Shown here: in pieces, positions 42,972 through 56,001 of the stretch
Position numbering within the stretch: the stretch's first letter is position 1
Layout: every line of letters starts with the position of its first letter
Assembly (NCBI GenBank): GCA_036898135.1
Contig: CM072522.1
Span: 6,916,878-6,980,877, forward strand
Length of the DNA stretch: 64,000 nt
Reading direction: 5' to 3'
Source: Oncomelania hupensis
Lineage: Eukaryota; Mollusca; Gastropoda; Littorinimorpha; Pomatiopsidae
Notes under the pieces: generated by a model
Told to the model about the DNA's origin: nothing
The model's input: only the letters and a program-made list of their open reading frames with translations
Databases searched by the model: none
Translations under genes and position numbers: made by a program

Positions 42972-43090
42972 TATTCGCATCTTGGCGTGGGATATGGAAA
43001 ACTGTCACATCAAGATCGGACAAAATTCACGAGTGCAATATTGTCCGATCGAGACGTGACCTTTTACAATCCACGTCTTAGATGCGAATA
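42972..43090. repeat. Approximately 119-bp imperfect hairpin with TA flanks
   Basis: The arms begin TATTCGCATCT on both strands and pair imperfectly for about 50 bases, including a shared GATCGGACAA core. They could be a small MITE or a structured RNA. Confidence 0.6.
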
Positions 43091-43864
43091 GCATGTATGT
43101 ATCGATGTCTTCAACTGGCAAAAAAAAAGAGGAATCGAAATTAGACTAGAAAAGGAAGATGTGTATGAACGACCACTTTACATATTGCTTTCCAATAAAA
43201 TCATCCAAATGCGTAAACAAATAGAGTCTAAAAATCGGAAGCTTTTCTTCGAATTTATTCAGCACGCACACGAACATAATGCAAGCGCGCACACCAACCC
43301 ACCCAATCACACGCTCACACACTCTCACAAACACAGAGTGAAAAAAAGGAACACCAGAACGTAACAATGACAGGTGTCTTCAACCAAACTTGACCATTGA
43401 AAAACAATGCCAGTTTCATTCATGGATTCATCTCCGCTTCTTATATAAATTGCTTAGCCGGAAGTCCTTCTTCGCCACTACTATAAAGTTTGTCTCCTAT
43501 GGACGCTGATCTGGGCAGGTGCTGGGTGCTGTGGATTGGCCTGTTGTGTGCTCAAAACCCACGAAATCGTTATAGCCGACATTTCCTTACCGAACGTTTA
43601 ACCGTTTCTGAGATAAATAAATAAACAAAATGTCCACAAACTGCAATAGCCTCATTCCGCGCGCGGTTTCCATTCAACCCGTGTCTAGAACGTGCCGTTT
43701 CGTAATAACGCTAATTTTGTTTTATTTCCATTCAAAACACTTTTGCACTCTGGTCACCAATCTTACAAAATTTTTGTGTTTAACTAATTAAATTTGATTA
43801 ATTAAAAATCGAATCGAGGTTTCAGCATGTTTTCCCATATAGACCAAAAAATTGACGATTTTAA

Positions 43865-44010
43865 TACGAATCCTTGATAGCTGATTTGGTAAGACATTCG
43901 CCTATCGTGCCAGTGGGCCCAAGATCAAACCTCCCGCGGGCCATTTTTTTTTTTTTTACACTACAATATGGATAAATTTTTCTTTTTAATTTAGGCTTTT
44001 TAATTTTAAC

Positions 44011-44052
<42 letters not shown>

Positions 44053-44080
44053 TTTTTATTTTTTTTTTATAAACTAATAC

Positions 44081-44118
<38 letters not shown>

Positions 44119-44280
44119 GTAATTATTATTATTATTATTATTATTATTAGTTTAAAAAAAAAATAATAATAATAAATAAGTTAAAATTAAAAAGCCTAAA
44201 TTAAAAAGAAAAATGTATCCATATTGTAGGGTAAAAAAAAAAAATATGGCCCGCGGGAGGTTTGATCTTGGGCCCACTGG
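43865..44280. repeat. Long near-perfect inverted repeat carrying a tRNA-like SINE head
   Basis: 43910-44095 and 44096-44280 are complementary with few mismatches, and the AAT/ATT runs sit at the centre. The outer part (TAGCTGATTTGGTAAGAC, then AAGATCAAACCTCC) resembles boxes A and B of a tRNA-derived SINE. Confidence 0.75.
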
Positions 44281-45202
<922 letters not shown>

Positions 45203-45229
45203 AGGATTGGGATGGGGTGGTACCTGTAG

Positions 45230-45560
45230 GTATAAAGGGGGCTACGCGTAGGTTTAAAGGGGCATGGGTAGGCAGAACGGGGATACGGGTATGTATAAGG
45301 GGGTATGGTGATGGTCGATTCCTTTCATCCATACCTGCGAAACGATCAACGGGAAAGTATCAAAGAGGGTACAGGTAGGTTACAAGGGGGGGTACGGAAG
45401 GTATCAAGGGGGTATAGGGAGGTATCAAGTGGGTTCGGGGAAGTATCAAGGGGGTTTGGTGAGGCATCATGGGGGGGGGGGGGGGGGGCGAGGAGATATC
45501 AGGGAAGGGGGCGTTATGGTGAGGTATCAAGGGGGATATGGGGAGGTATCATCGTCCAAA
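45230..45560 (+). repeat. G-rich degenerate minisatellite
   Basis: About 20-bp units around GGGGGTATGGGGAGGTATCA, with a pure G run at 45472-45488. Confidence 0.75.
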
Positions 45561-45917
45561 TGAAACTCGCAGACAACAGTTGTCTCTCTGTCTACATTTT
45601 AAACAGCAACCTGTGTACCCTGGCTTGCCAGGGTACAAAAACCACTAGTCGTTCAATATGTAGGCAAAGTCTTCAATCTACTCTATCTTAGCCCTTAGCC
45701 TGCTGACATGTTTTTCCTGCTCTGTGCTAAAGAAAATGTTGACTTCCAAACAGCACAGCCAAAACAGCGCACATGCAGAAATGCACTCAAAAGTATCGAC
45801 ATCATGAACCAAAATGGACTGTAATCAAAGCCTGATAAATACAGAAATAGTCTGTGTAAAAGGCAAATAATATTATTATATATCTAGTGAAAATAACAAA
45901 GTTTTTTTTTCACCTAC

Positions 45918-46101
45918 CGTCGTCTGCTAAAGATTGTAGGCGGCGATCTTCTTCTTCGTCCGAATCGTAATCACTCCCTCCAGCCTCCGTCAAATAAACA
46001 TCATCACCCGCATCAAAATCTTCATCCCCACTATCCTCATTAAAGTTTTCTTCCTGAAACATTGGCGCCACCTCTTCTGCCGTGTATGTTCTGCGTGCCA
46101 T
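45918..46101 (-). CDS. Possible first exon of a piggyBac-derived transposase-like gene
   Basis: The ATG at 46101 opens MARRTYTAEEVAPMF, followed by a strongly acidic D/E-rich stretch of about 45 residues and a donor (GACG|GTAGGT) at 45918. Acidic N-termini after an (R/K)YTAEEA-like start are common in piggyBac/PGBD4-type proteins, but no catalytic DDD domain was found in the following - strand sequence. It could instead be an unrelated acidic protein or a chance frame. Confidence 0.35.
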
Positions 46102-46555
46102 GATGGCGACAAACGAGGCGGAAAATTTTCGCCAGCACCTAGTGCTTCGACACGTGCTGTTTGTTTGAAAATTACCCTCTAAACCAAAAGATTTTTCTTT
46201 CCAAAACATTACAGTTGAAGGGAAACAACTTTTGTTTCATAATCATTACCAAGGATTTATTTTATAAACGCTTTTATACTATCGCCCGTACAACGTACGT
46301 GGACATCGCATTAGGCTTGCGTTAAACACTACGTACTACGTACGTTGACAGCAGCATGAAGGTTAGGCAGCCAATTAAAAATAATGCCAGTTTGATTTGC
46401 TGATTCAATCGGTCTATTTACTCTTTTGACTCCTTTGAGATAATTGTTGCTGTAGTATTTGACATTAGTGACGTCTTGCTGTTTTAGCACCTCTTAGAAA
46501 ATACAAGAAGATCATTTGGGTTTTCAGTCATTTGCAGAAAAGGCCTAGGAGCTGC

Positions 46556-46623
46556 GATATGGTCCTGATTTGGCTCGGAAGAGTCCGCTGGACCTAAAGC
46601 AACAACCATGTCATGTAATGTAA
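46556..46623 (+). mobile_element. Rep-B, 5'-truncated copy with target-site duplication
   Basis: Only the last 65 or so bases (GGTCCTGATTTGGCTCGGAA to CATGTAATGTA) are present, flanked by AGGAGCTGCGAT on both sides. Confidence 0.8.
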
Positions 46624-46979
46624 AGGAGCTGCGATTCGTAAATGGGTTAAAGTAGGTCCTGTGTTGTTAAACCTTACATATTTCACAGCTTGCTACAAAC
46701 ATCGTCATCTGTGTCAAGTACTATCCAATATCACTTTTAGTCACATTCCACTTGGCCAATGAAAACATGACACTTGTGGAAATCATTATGTTATATAATG
46801 CCCTGTGAACGATTGAACGATCGATTGACCTATGAAACGCATTGTTCGTCGGCACTCGGGTTCGACACCAGCTGTTGGGAGATTTTGTTTTATATACCCT
46901 TATGTTATGCCTACCTCTAGCTGTTAGCCCTGGGTGCACTACTCCCCCCCTCCCCCATCCCTACTTCTCTTCCCCACTC

Positions 46980-47020
46980 TCTTTCTTCATCTAACTCTCT
47001 CTTCCGCTCCCCCCCTCTCT

Positions 47021-47075
<55 letters not shown>

Positions 47076-47094
47076 TTCTCTCTCTCTTTCTCCA
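46980..47094. repeat. (CT)n microsatellite
   Basis: CT-rich run with scattered TTT and CCC. Confidence 0.92.
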
Positions 47095-47362
47095 GTTATG
47101 CCATACAATCGAAATTAACACAAGAAACCCATGATAACAGAGAAGTTTTCATATTCTTGTTGAAGGTTCTCGAAGGTGGGTAATCTTCGTTTGCCATAAT
47201 CCACGGTTTCCTTGGTTTGGTTCGGTTGGGTTTGAGTTGGTATGGTTCGTTTGGGTTTTCCAAATACCCCGATAATTTGGTTTGATTTTGGTTGGTGTAG
47301 TTTCGCTCACTTCGGTTCGGTTCGGTCTGGTATGGCTTGGGTGGTTCGTCAAGGTTAGGTAT

Positions 47363-48461
47363 CTATTGTGGACATTCTTTAGGCGGGATGAAAACCCTGT
47401 CGTCATATGAAGTGATGGTCGTGTTGAAATAGTAGATGTTCTGGAAATAAGGACCTGCAACAATGACAAACGTAAAACAATAGAAACCAAAAAGAATAAT
47501 AACAGCAACAACAGCAACAAACCACAACACACACACACACACGCACACACACACTCACACACACACACGGAGAGGAAGCAAAAAAAAGGCATACAACAAC
47601 AATAACATCATCATCATCATCATCGATATAATGAGCTAGAATTAGAACAATAGACGACGAGGCGACGATGATACAAAAGACGAAGAAGAAGAAAATGAAG
47701 AAGAAGAAGAAGAAGAAGAAGAAGAAGAAGAAGAAGAAGAAGAAGAAGAAGAAGAAGAAGAAGAAGAAGAAGAAGAAGAAGAAGAAGAGGGGAATGACAG
47801 CAATGATGACGATTTTTGATGACGACTTCGATAATAACGATGATAGTGATGATGATGATGAGGAGGAGGAGGAGGAAGAGGAGGATAAGTATGACGACGA
47901 TTAGGACGACAATGATGATGCTATACCTCCGTCCTTGACGCCATAGATCTCTTCATAAATGGGCAACATGTTGGGGCTCATGGTCACACGACGCGTCAGA
48001 TCCCCCATCATGCCTTTCGCCTCTGCCCCGTATGTGACGTAATTTCCGGCGCCGATCTGAGTATGTGGGTCCACTGTTATTTGGTAGTTGTCTGAAGAAG
48101 AAGAAGAAGAAGAAGAAGAAGAAGAAGAAGAAGAAGAAGAAGAAGAAGAAGAAGAAGAACAACAACAACAACAACAAAAACAACAACAACAACAACAAAT
48201 TTCCAATGTTCAAGAAATGTAAAGACAGAGCAAAAGGTAGGTGGCCAAACATGCCGACAGCCAAAGCTTCATCGTCGTCATCATTATCGTCATCATCATC
48301 AGCAGCAGCAGCAGCAGCATCAGCAGCATGCTCATCGCCATCTTCTCATCGTCATCGTCAGCATTATCAATATTACGACTACCAACAGCAGCAGGAACAG
48401 CAGCTGCAGCACCGCCATTAGCATCCTCACCACACTTCCACCTCCACCCCCACCACCCCCA

Positions 48462-48492
<31 letters not shown>

Positions 48493-48669
48493 TATCATTC
48501 AGTCATCATTATCAAACATCATCACCATCACCACCATCATCATCACCATTAACAGTCAATCATCTTCAACATCATCACCATCATCATCATCATCACTATC
48601 ATCATCATAATCATCATCATCACCATCATCATCTTCGTCGTCTTTATCATCATCATCTTCATCACCACC

Positions 48670-48734
<65 letters not shown>

Positions 48735-51700
48735 ACCTGGGAAACAGATTTCCTGGAACGCACCATACAGAGATGTTTTAGTACAGCTGATCTGCAGGTT
48801 TGAGTCATAGGTGATTGTGTACAGAGATTCCTGGTAAACGTATATCGAGACCCATCGATCAATCAGTCAGTATGTAAATCGGCCATTCGGTCAGTAAAGC
48901 AAACCAATCAATTAGTCACTAATGCATTACAAAATCTATCCTATCCTATCCTATCCCGTAACTCGGAGGTCGTAGGGGCACCGCAGACGATCCTTTAACC
49001 AGCGTACTTCATCTTTCCCTGTCCTCAGCAACCCTGATTGTTTCGCTCAGTGTCAAACCAGACCATTCTCAAATGTTGTCCTCCCACCTCTTTTCCGGTC
49101 TCCCTCTACTTCTACCTCCTTGCACCGTGCCTTGCAGGATGGTCTTTGCAAGACCTGACGATCTGTTGACGTGGTCATACCATCGGAGTTTCAGTTTTTT
49201 CACCACTGTGAGCAGGTCATCGTGTTGTCCAATGGCTTGTGTGATGGTCTGTCGGACGTCGTCGTTGGTGATGTGCTGGTTATAAGAAATGCTTCGTTGG
49301 AGATCTGCTGTGAGGGTCCATGTTTCGCAAGCATATAAGAAGATGGAGATGACAAGGGAGCGTTGCAGCCTTACCTTGGAATGTAGACTGATGGTCCTGT
49401 CTTTCCAAATTGGCTTCAACCTTGTCAAGGCAGCAGTTGTTTGTGCGATCCTGGAGAGGACTTCCTGTCGGGACCCATTGTCTGATACAATGACTCCTAA
49501 ATATTTGAAGCTATGCACTGTGTTGAGGGATTGGCCTTGGACTTTGATGTCCGTGTTGATGCCATTGGTGTTGTTGGTCATCATTGTGGTCTTCTCTGCA
49601 CTTATTTCCATTCCATAGGCTCTGGAGGTGGTGTCAAGCTTCTGTACCCGCTGTTCAAGTTCTTGTTCCTCTCCAGCCAATCCATCAATGTCATCCGCAA
49701 AACAAAGGTTGGAGATCGCTCTTCCCCCTATGCTGACTGTGCCTTCGTGATCTGCAAGGGCATCTGACATGATGCGCTCTAGGAAGATGTTGAAGATTGT
49801 TGGAGAGAGTATAGGCATCCCTGACGCACACCGATCGTTGTTCTGAACCAGTTTCCGATGGCGCTGTTGTGGAGGACTGCACTGGTAGCCTTGTCATACA
49901 GGCTTTTGATGACTTCAATAATTTTAGGGCTGATGTTGAGCACTCTCTTGGTTGCCCACAGAACAGCATGCCAGACTAGGTCAAACGTCTTTTTGAAGTC
50001 AACGAACACATGATATAGATGTTGTTGGTGCTGTAGGTATTTCTCGCAGATTATTCTGAGGTTAAAAATCTGTTCAGTGGTACTTCGCCCTGCCCTGAAT
50101 CTTGCTTGCTCTTCAGCTATGATTTGTTCAGCATGGGGTTTCAACGTGTTGAGTATTATTTTCAGTAGAACCTTGCTGGGATGGCTGATGAGGCTGATGG
50201 TGCGGTAATTTTCACATTCCTGAAGGTTACCTTTTTTCGGGAAGAGTGATGACAAGCGACTGGGTCCATGGTGTAGGCCACTCCCCAGTCTGCCAGATCT
50301 TGTTACAGATAATGTTGAGGACATCAATCATCGCTTCTCCTCCTGCTTGCAGCAGTTCCGCGGGTATGTTGTCCACACCCGCTGACTTCCCCTTCTTCAG
50401 CGATTGCACTGCTGCCTCAACTTCTTCTCGGAGAATTGGGAGGATTTCTTCTTCTTCTCTGTTCTCTGGACATGATAGAACTGATGGGTCTCCGTTTGGT
50501 GTGTGGTTGTAAAGGTCAGAGCAGAACTCTGTCCATCTATCCAAGACTTCTTGTTCTTCTGTAAGGCATATGCCAGACTTGCTTTGGATCGTGGAGGACT
50601 TGGGCTGTTTAACACTTGTCAGCCGCTTCAGTCTGGTAGGCCTTCTTGCTGCTGTTCTTGTTCAGACTGTTCTCTATTTCCTGGCACTGATCTTCTATCC
50701 AGTTCTCCTTTGCTGTGCGCATGCCTTTTCCGATGTCATTGTTGATTTTTCGGTAGGCATCAGCTCCCTGTGAGGTATTCTTTTTCTTTTTCATATCTCT
50801 TCGTTTATCACACAGGTCCAAAAGTTCAGGTGTGATCCACAGCTTCTTCTTTAGCCGGTGCTTTCCACAGCGACTCAACCAAAGCTTTTTAGATTTTGAA
50901 GTTAGGTCAGCCAGGCTAGCTATAAATAGCTTCGCCGTGCTTCCTTTCACTAGAAGGGAGGGTGCAGGCAAGCTATAAATAGCCCGCAGCAAGCAAAATG
51001 TGAAGGCACTAAACAGTGCTGCTCACATAGGAATTGAGCTGGTGTGTTTCCAAGGATCTCCGTGGCGGCATCTGTCACAGCTGAGTTGAAGGTGGTGGTC
51101 ATGGTGTTGACATCTACTTCACCAGCTCCCAAAATGAGCAGTGGTGCAAATTTTCCTCCAATTGTGGCCTGAAATATTTCTGCCACCTCCTGGTCTTGCA
51201 GTTTGTCCAGGTCAAACTTCAGTCTAGTGCACTTTGCTGTGTTTACTCTCTTCAAGTGAAGCCGGAAAGACATCATCACAAGATCGTGGTCACTTCCGAT
51301 GTCTGCTCCTGGAAAAGTGCGTGTCCTGCCAATGTTGATGCTTGATCTGAAGCGTTTCTTGACCATGATGTAGTCGATCTGGTTGTGATGCTCCCCGCCG
51401 GGACTGTGTCATGTCCATCGTCTGGAATTTTTGTGGAGACCAAGCGTGTTTGCCAGTATCAGATTGTTGTATCTGGCAAACTCCAACAGTCTCAGACCCC
51501 TGTCATTTGTCTCGTTGTTGCAGTGGGGTCCACATGTGTCTCCCCAGTTGTGGTGCGCATCTTGGCCAACCTTGCACTATGACTATGTCCTTGTTCGGCA
51601 TTTGGTCAAGGACAGCCTGTAGATTTTCATAGAAATCCTCCACTTCGCTGTCGTCATAGTCTGATGTTGGGGCATAGGCCTGAATGATGGTGATGTTGAA

Positions 51701-54700
51701 AGGGGCTGCTCTCAGACGGATGGTAATGAGTCTACTGGAGACTGGGCGGCAACCAATGACAGTGGCTAGAATGTTCTTGTGGACCAAGAATCCAACTCCG
51801 TGTTCGTGCCTGTCATCTCTACCGCTAAAATAAAGCTTGTGGCCTTTGTCGGTCGTTGTTTCACCTAGGCCTTTCCAGCGCAGTTCGCTGATCTCTAAAA
51901 CGTTCCATCGATAGTGGTCCATCTCGTGGGCCAGTTCTTCTATTTTTCCCTCTCCATTTAGGGTCCTGACATTCCAGGTTCCTATGTTGATGGTATTTCT
52001 GGTGCGGATCTTGCTAAGTTGTCCATTAGTAGCACACTTATCGCCTCCGTCCAGGTGGCCAAAGGAAGGCGCGGTCCTTGCTGATCCGGGCGACGACCGA
52101 TCCGGCATGGGGTAAATGGTTTTATTTATCATGCAGTGTGTCTTGGGCAAGAAAGACCTGGCAGGGCCAAATCCTCTCCAGGCTGTTGGCCACAGCCGAT
52201 ATCCACGAATACAGTGTGGCTCGCCTTGGCCCCGAGCACGTGGTCGTTGAACCTGTAGTAACATGAGGTTCATCCGTCCTGGCCGGTGACTTTTGTGTAG
52301 AAGACTTTCGCCCAGTGATGCCGTGCTGACATCACCCCTGTTAGTCGCCTCTTAAGACACGTCGGGAAACGTTGGGTCTATTCTAATCAGTGCCCGAACC
52401 CACAGGGCAAAATCTATTGTTGCTGAACTAATGACAAAATTTTGGTATTTACGAATCTCACTTTCTATCTCTATTTTTTATTTGTTCTCTTTCTCTCTCT
52501 CCTCCAACCCTCCAACACCAATCTTCTCTTTTTATGTCGTGTTTTTGGGTTTTCTTTTTTTTTCTTTATGTTTAATTATTTGCTTTGTTTGTTTATTTGC
52601 TGGGTTTGTTTGCTTATATACACTGATTGATGTAATGTTGTTGAAAAAAAAGGAAATGCATCTACCCCGCCCCCCCCCCCCCCCAAAAAAAAAGTATTTC
52701 CTTGTATGTGTACGTGTACCTAACCCTAACCCTAACCCTAACCTATCTGGAAATATTTTGAAATAGTACGGGGGAATCAGAACGGGCCAAATGTCTGTTT
52801 GCCTTATTATCGGTATGTCGGTCCGTCGGTCGGTTGGTCCGTTGAAAACTATATTTCAAGAATTACTGAACGGTTTGTGACCAAACTTCATTGGAACATT
52901 ACCCAAGTTCCTCATTTTTAGATTTAGATTTTAGATTAGATTTTATTGCTTTATTGTCCCCTTTTATCGGGAAATTCTGGGCCGCCTCCCCTGTGGAAGG
53001 CGTAGTCGCAGCCTGTGGCGCGCCCAAACCCAACCTACCTAACATTAGTTGTGATTTTTTGAAATTTAGAAATTCTTTAAATTTTGAAATTTTGCTGGGG
53101 GAGCAAACCGGAGTACCCGGAGAAAACCCCCGAGACGTTGCCCGAGTCGAAAGTAAATAATATTCGGAGAAACATAACGCCCCGATGCAGGATCGAACCC
53201 ACACCTGTCAGGCGCCATTGGTTTCTGGCCTGTGGACAAGGCAAGTTAGTTCCGCCTTAGCCCACTTGGCCACAACGCTCGCTCTTTGCGGATGCGTAAG
53301 AATGTTGGATCATTTTTACTTTGCGGACGCGTAAGCATGTTGGATCATTTTTACCTTGCGGACGCGTAAGCATGTTGGATCAGTTTTACTTTGTGGACGC
53401 GTAAGCATGTTGGATCAGTCGTATTGGTACTTTCTTCAAGGTCAAGGTTATAGCGCTTTTTTTCTATTTTTTAAAACACGATTTGCGCATTATCTAAAAC
53501 CTGGCTTTTCCGATTTGGATAATGTCTTGCTTGCAGACAGTTCAGATCGTGGCCTAACGTTCCATGTTTTCCTTTGCTTGCTTAGGATAGAGTTACAACA
53601 GCGCCAAGGAAAGTAACTCTTTCGAAAATGCTTATAGTATTTATGTGATTATTTGGAAATACATTTGAATGGCTCACCCTCTTGTTTAATGTGCGTTCTG
53701 TATTCACAACTTTCCGGCACCTCTCATAAAAACTCGTGGGTATCGCCATTATAAATTAAAACGAGGTTATATGAAACCAAGTTCCGGTTTTGCTTGTTTT
53801 GCTTTTATCAAAGCTTGATGCGTGACTTTTAAATATGGCAAATTGCCGAAAACGACGATTGTTAGAGCCAGAAAACGAGTGGGATAAGTATAAAAACGGT
53901 GGAGGAAGTACATGCTCAGTGAAAGAATGCAAAAAACAATCGTAGAGGCCTGTATTTGTGGCGACTTCGGAGGTGCGTCGATCATCGACAGAAAGTGAAA
54001 CGGGACCTGAAAACTCTTGTAATTTTCCATAGCTTCACCGTCGCAACCTTCACAAAACACAAAGTAACTGAATATGTTAGGCTAGCGTTGTGGCCAAGTG
54101 GGCTAAGGCGGGACTAACTTGCCTTGTCCACAAGCCAGAAACCAATGACGCATGACAGGTGTGGGTTCGAGCCAGCATCTGGGCGTTATGGTTTTTTCGA
54201 ATATTTTTCAAAAATTCACAAATAATGTTAGGTAGGTAGGGTTTAGGCGCGCCACTGGCGATAGAAAGGGATAATTAACTGCAGCAAAAAAAAAATAAAA
54301 ATATGTGAGGGTACGATACAGGTGGCCAGTGACACATGTTATTATTCTTGAATATTTGGAAATAACTCACTAAAACACGCGGAGAAAAAAAACCGGAAGT
54401 ATTTTTCATAGAGGGGATTCCCGTTGGTGCATAGGATAGCAGAAAAGTGTGAATTCTCCCCTTGTGGAACGGCTATTGGGAACAAATAGCCTTTCTGTAA
54501 AATATGTCTCCATGATGATGTGGACTTGATGGTGGATTTTAGACTATTTCGGACAAAGTGGTATTCAGATTGACTTGAAATTGGTACACACACTGTGTGT
54601 GTGTGGGGGGGGGGAGGTTGGTGTGTGTGTGTGTGTGTGTGTGTGGCTAGGTAGATACGTTATTCTGACATACACTTGAACATCTACGTACTTTCTTTTG

Positions 54701-55902
54701 ACGGACCCCGTTATTTTGACGTCAAAGCAGTGTTCCGCTAGGGTTAGGGCTGTGTTAGGCTTAAAGTTAGGTTAAGGGTTATGATTATGGTTAGGGTTAG
54801 GGTTTGGGTTAAAGTTAGAGTTAGGGTTAGGGTTAGCTTCAAAAAATGGACACATTTGTAAAAATATCAAAGTAACGTATGTAGAGTTTCATGAAAGTCA
54901 TCACAACGGCGTTTCTACACGGTTTTGTGTGTGTGTTTGTGTGTGTGTGTGGGGGGGGGTGTGTGCGTGTGTGTGTAGTTTATGCGTCTGAGGGTGTATG
55001 CGTTTGTGATTACATTTTGCCTAAATAAAATTGAATATACTTGACCAACTGACCTTTGGATAATCATAGATCAGTTTTTTATGCGCAAACAGCGGGTATG
55101 CAATCATTTTGGACTTCAGTGCAGAGTAGTAATAGATCGTCATAGACTGAAATCAAAGAAAAAAAAACAATCAAATAATCAATCATTCATTTATTTAATG
55201 AATTATTTTATTTATTTCATCGGTTTAATATAGCGCTTTTCCAGCTCAGGAGAGGCTGAAGACGTTGGCCGTCTCCGCTAACCCACTTTCAGTCTTTGGG
55301 CAAAGACCACTGTGCACAATCCTGGGCGACCGGGGATAAGCAACAAAGGACCTAGTGCTAGCTGCTTGGGTGTATTTTATAGCCGGCACTCACCCGCCTA
55401 AGACATGAGCGTCAGGATCTTTCAAATCCGTGCGATGGAATGCATACGAGTGCCCACTAGACCTTGGTTTATACTCTCCTCCGAAGGAGTAGGGGCGCAG
55501 TGTCTGGGACGCAGTGTCTGGGACGCAGTGTCTGGGACGCAGTGTCTGGGACGCAGTGTCTGGGACGCAGTGTCTGGGACGCAGTGTCTGGGACGCAGGG
55601 GCATGCCATTTCTTTTTGGGCACTTCATGCTATCGACGGGCTTGGAAGCACTGCCCGTACAGATTGCAATGCTATCGTTTGACATGTAATGCTTCAAGTG
55701 TTCGCCTTTGAGTACACTACTGAGACGCCCCGTGCTTTAATTAATTATTTAATTTGTTCGTTCGTTTATTCCTTCATTTGTTCTTTCGCTCATTCGTTTA
55801 TCCGTAGTAAATTTTATAATGAATGATGTAAGAATTAGGATTAGGAACAATTATTTCCCCCTGAGCATATTCATCAGTAAAAACTGGCGGCGTTCTAATA
55901 AA

Positions 55903-55951
<49 letters not shown>

Positions 55952-55952
55952 G

Positions 55953-56001
<49 letters not shown>

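Noticed and set aside
52722..52742. True telomere or chromosome end
   Set aside because: Only three CCCTAA units in the middle of a gene intron; an interstitial short run.
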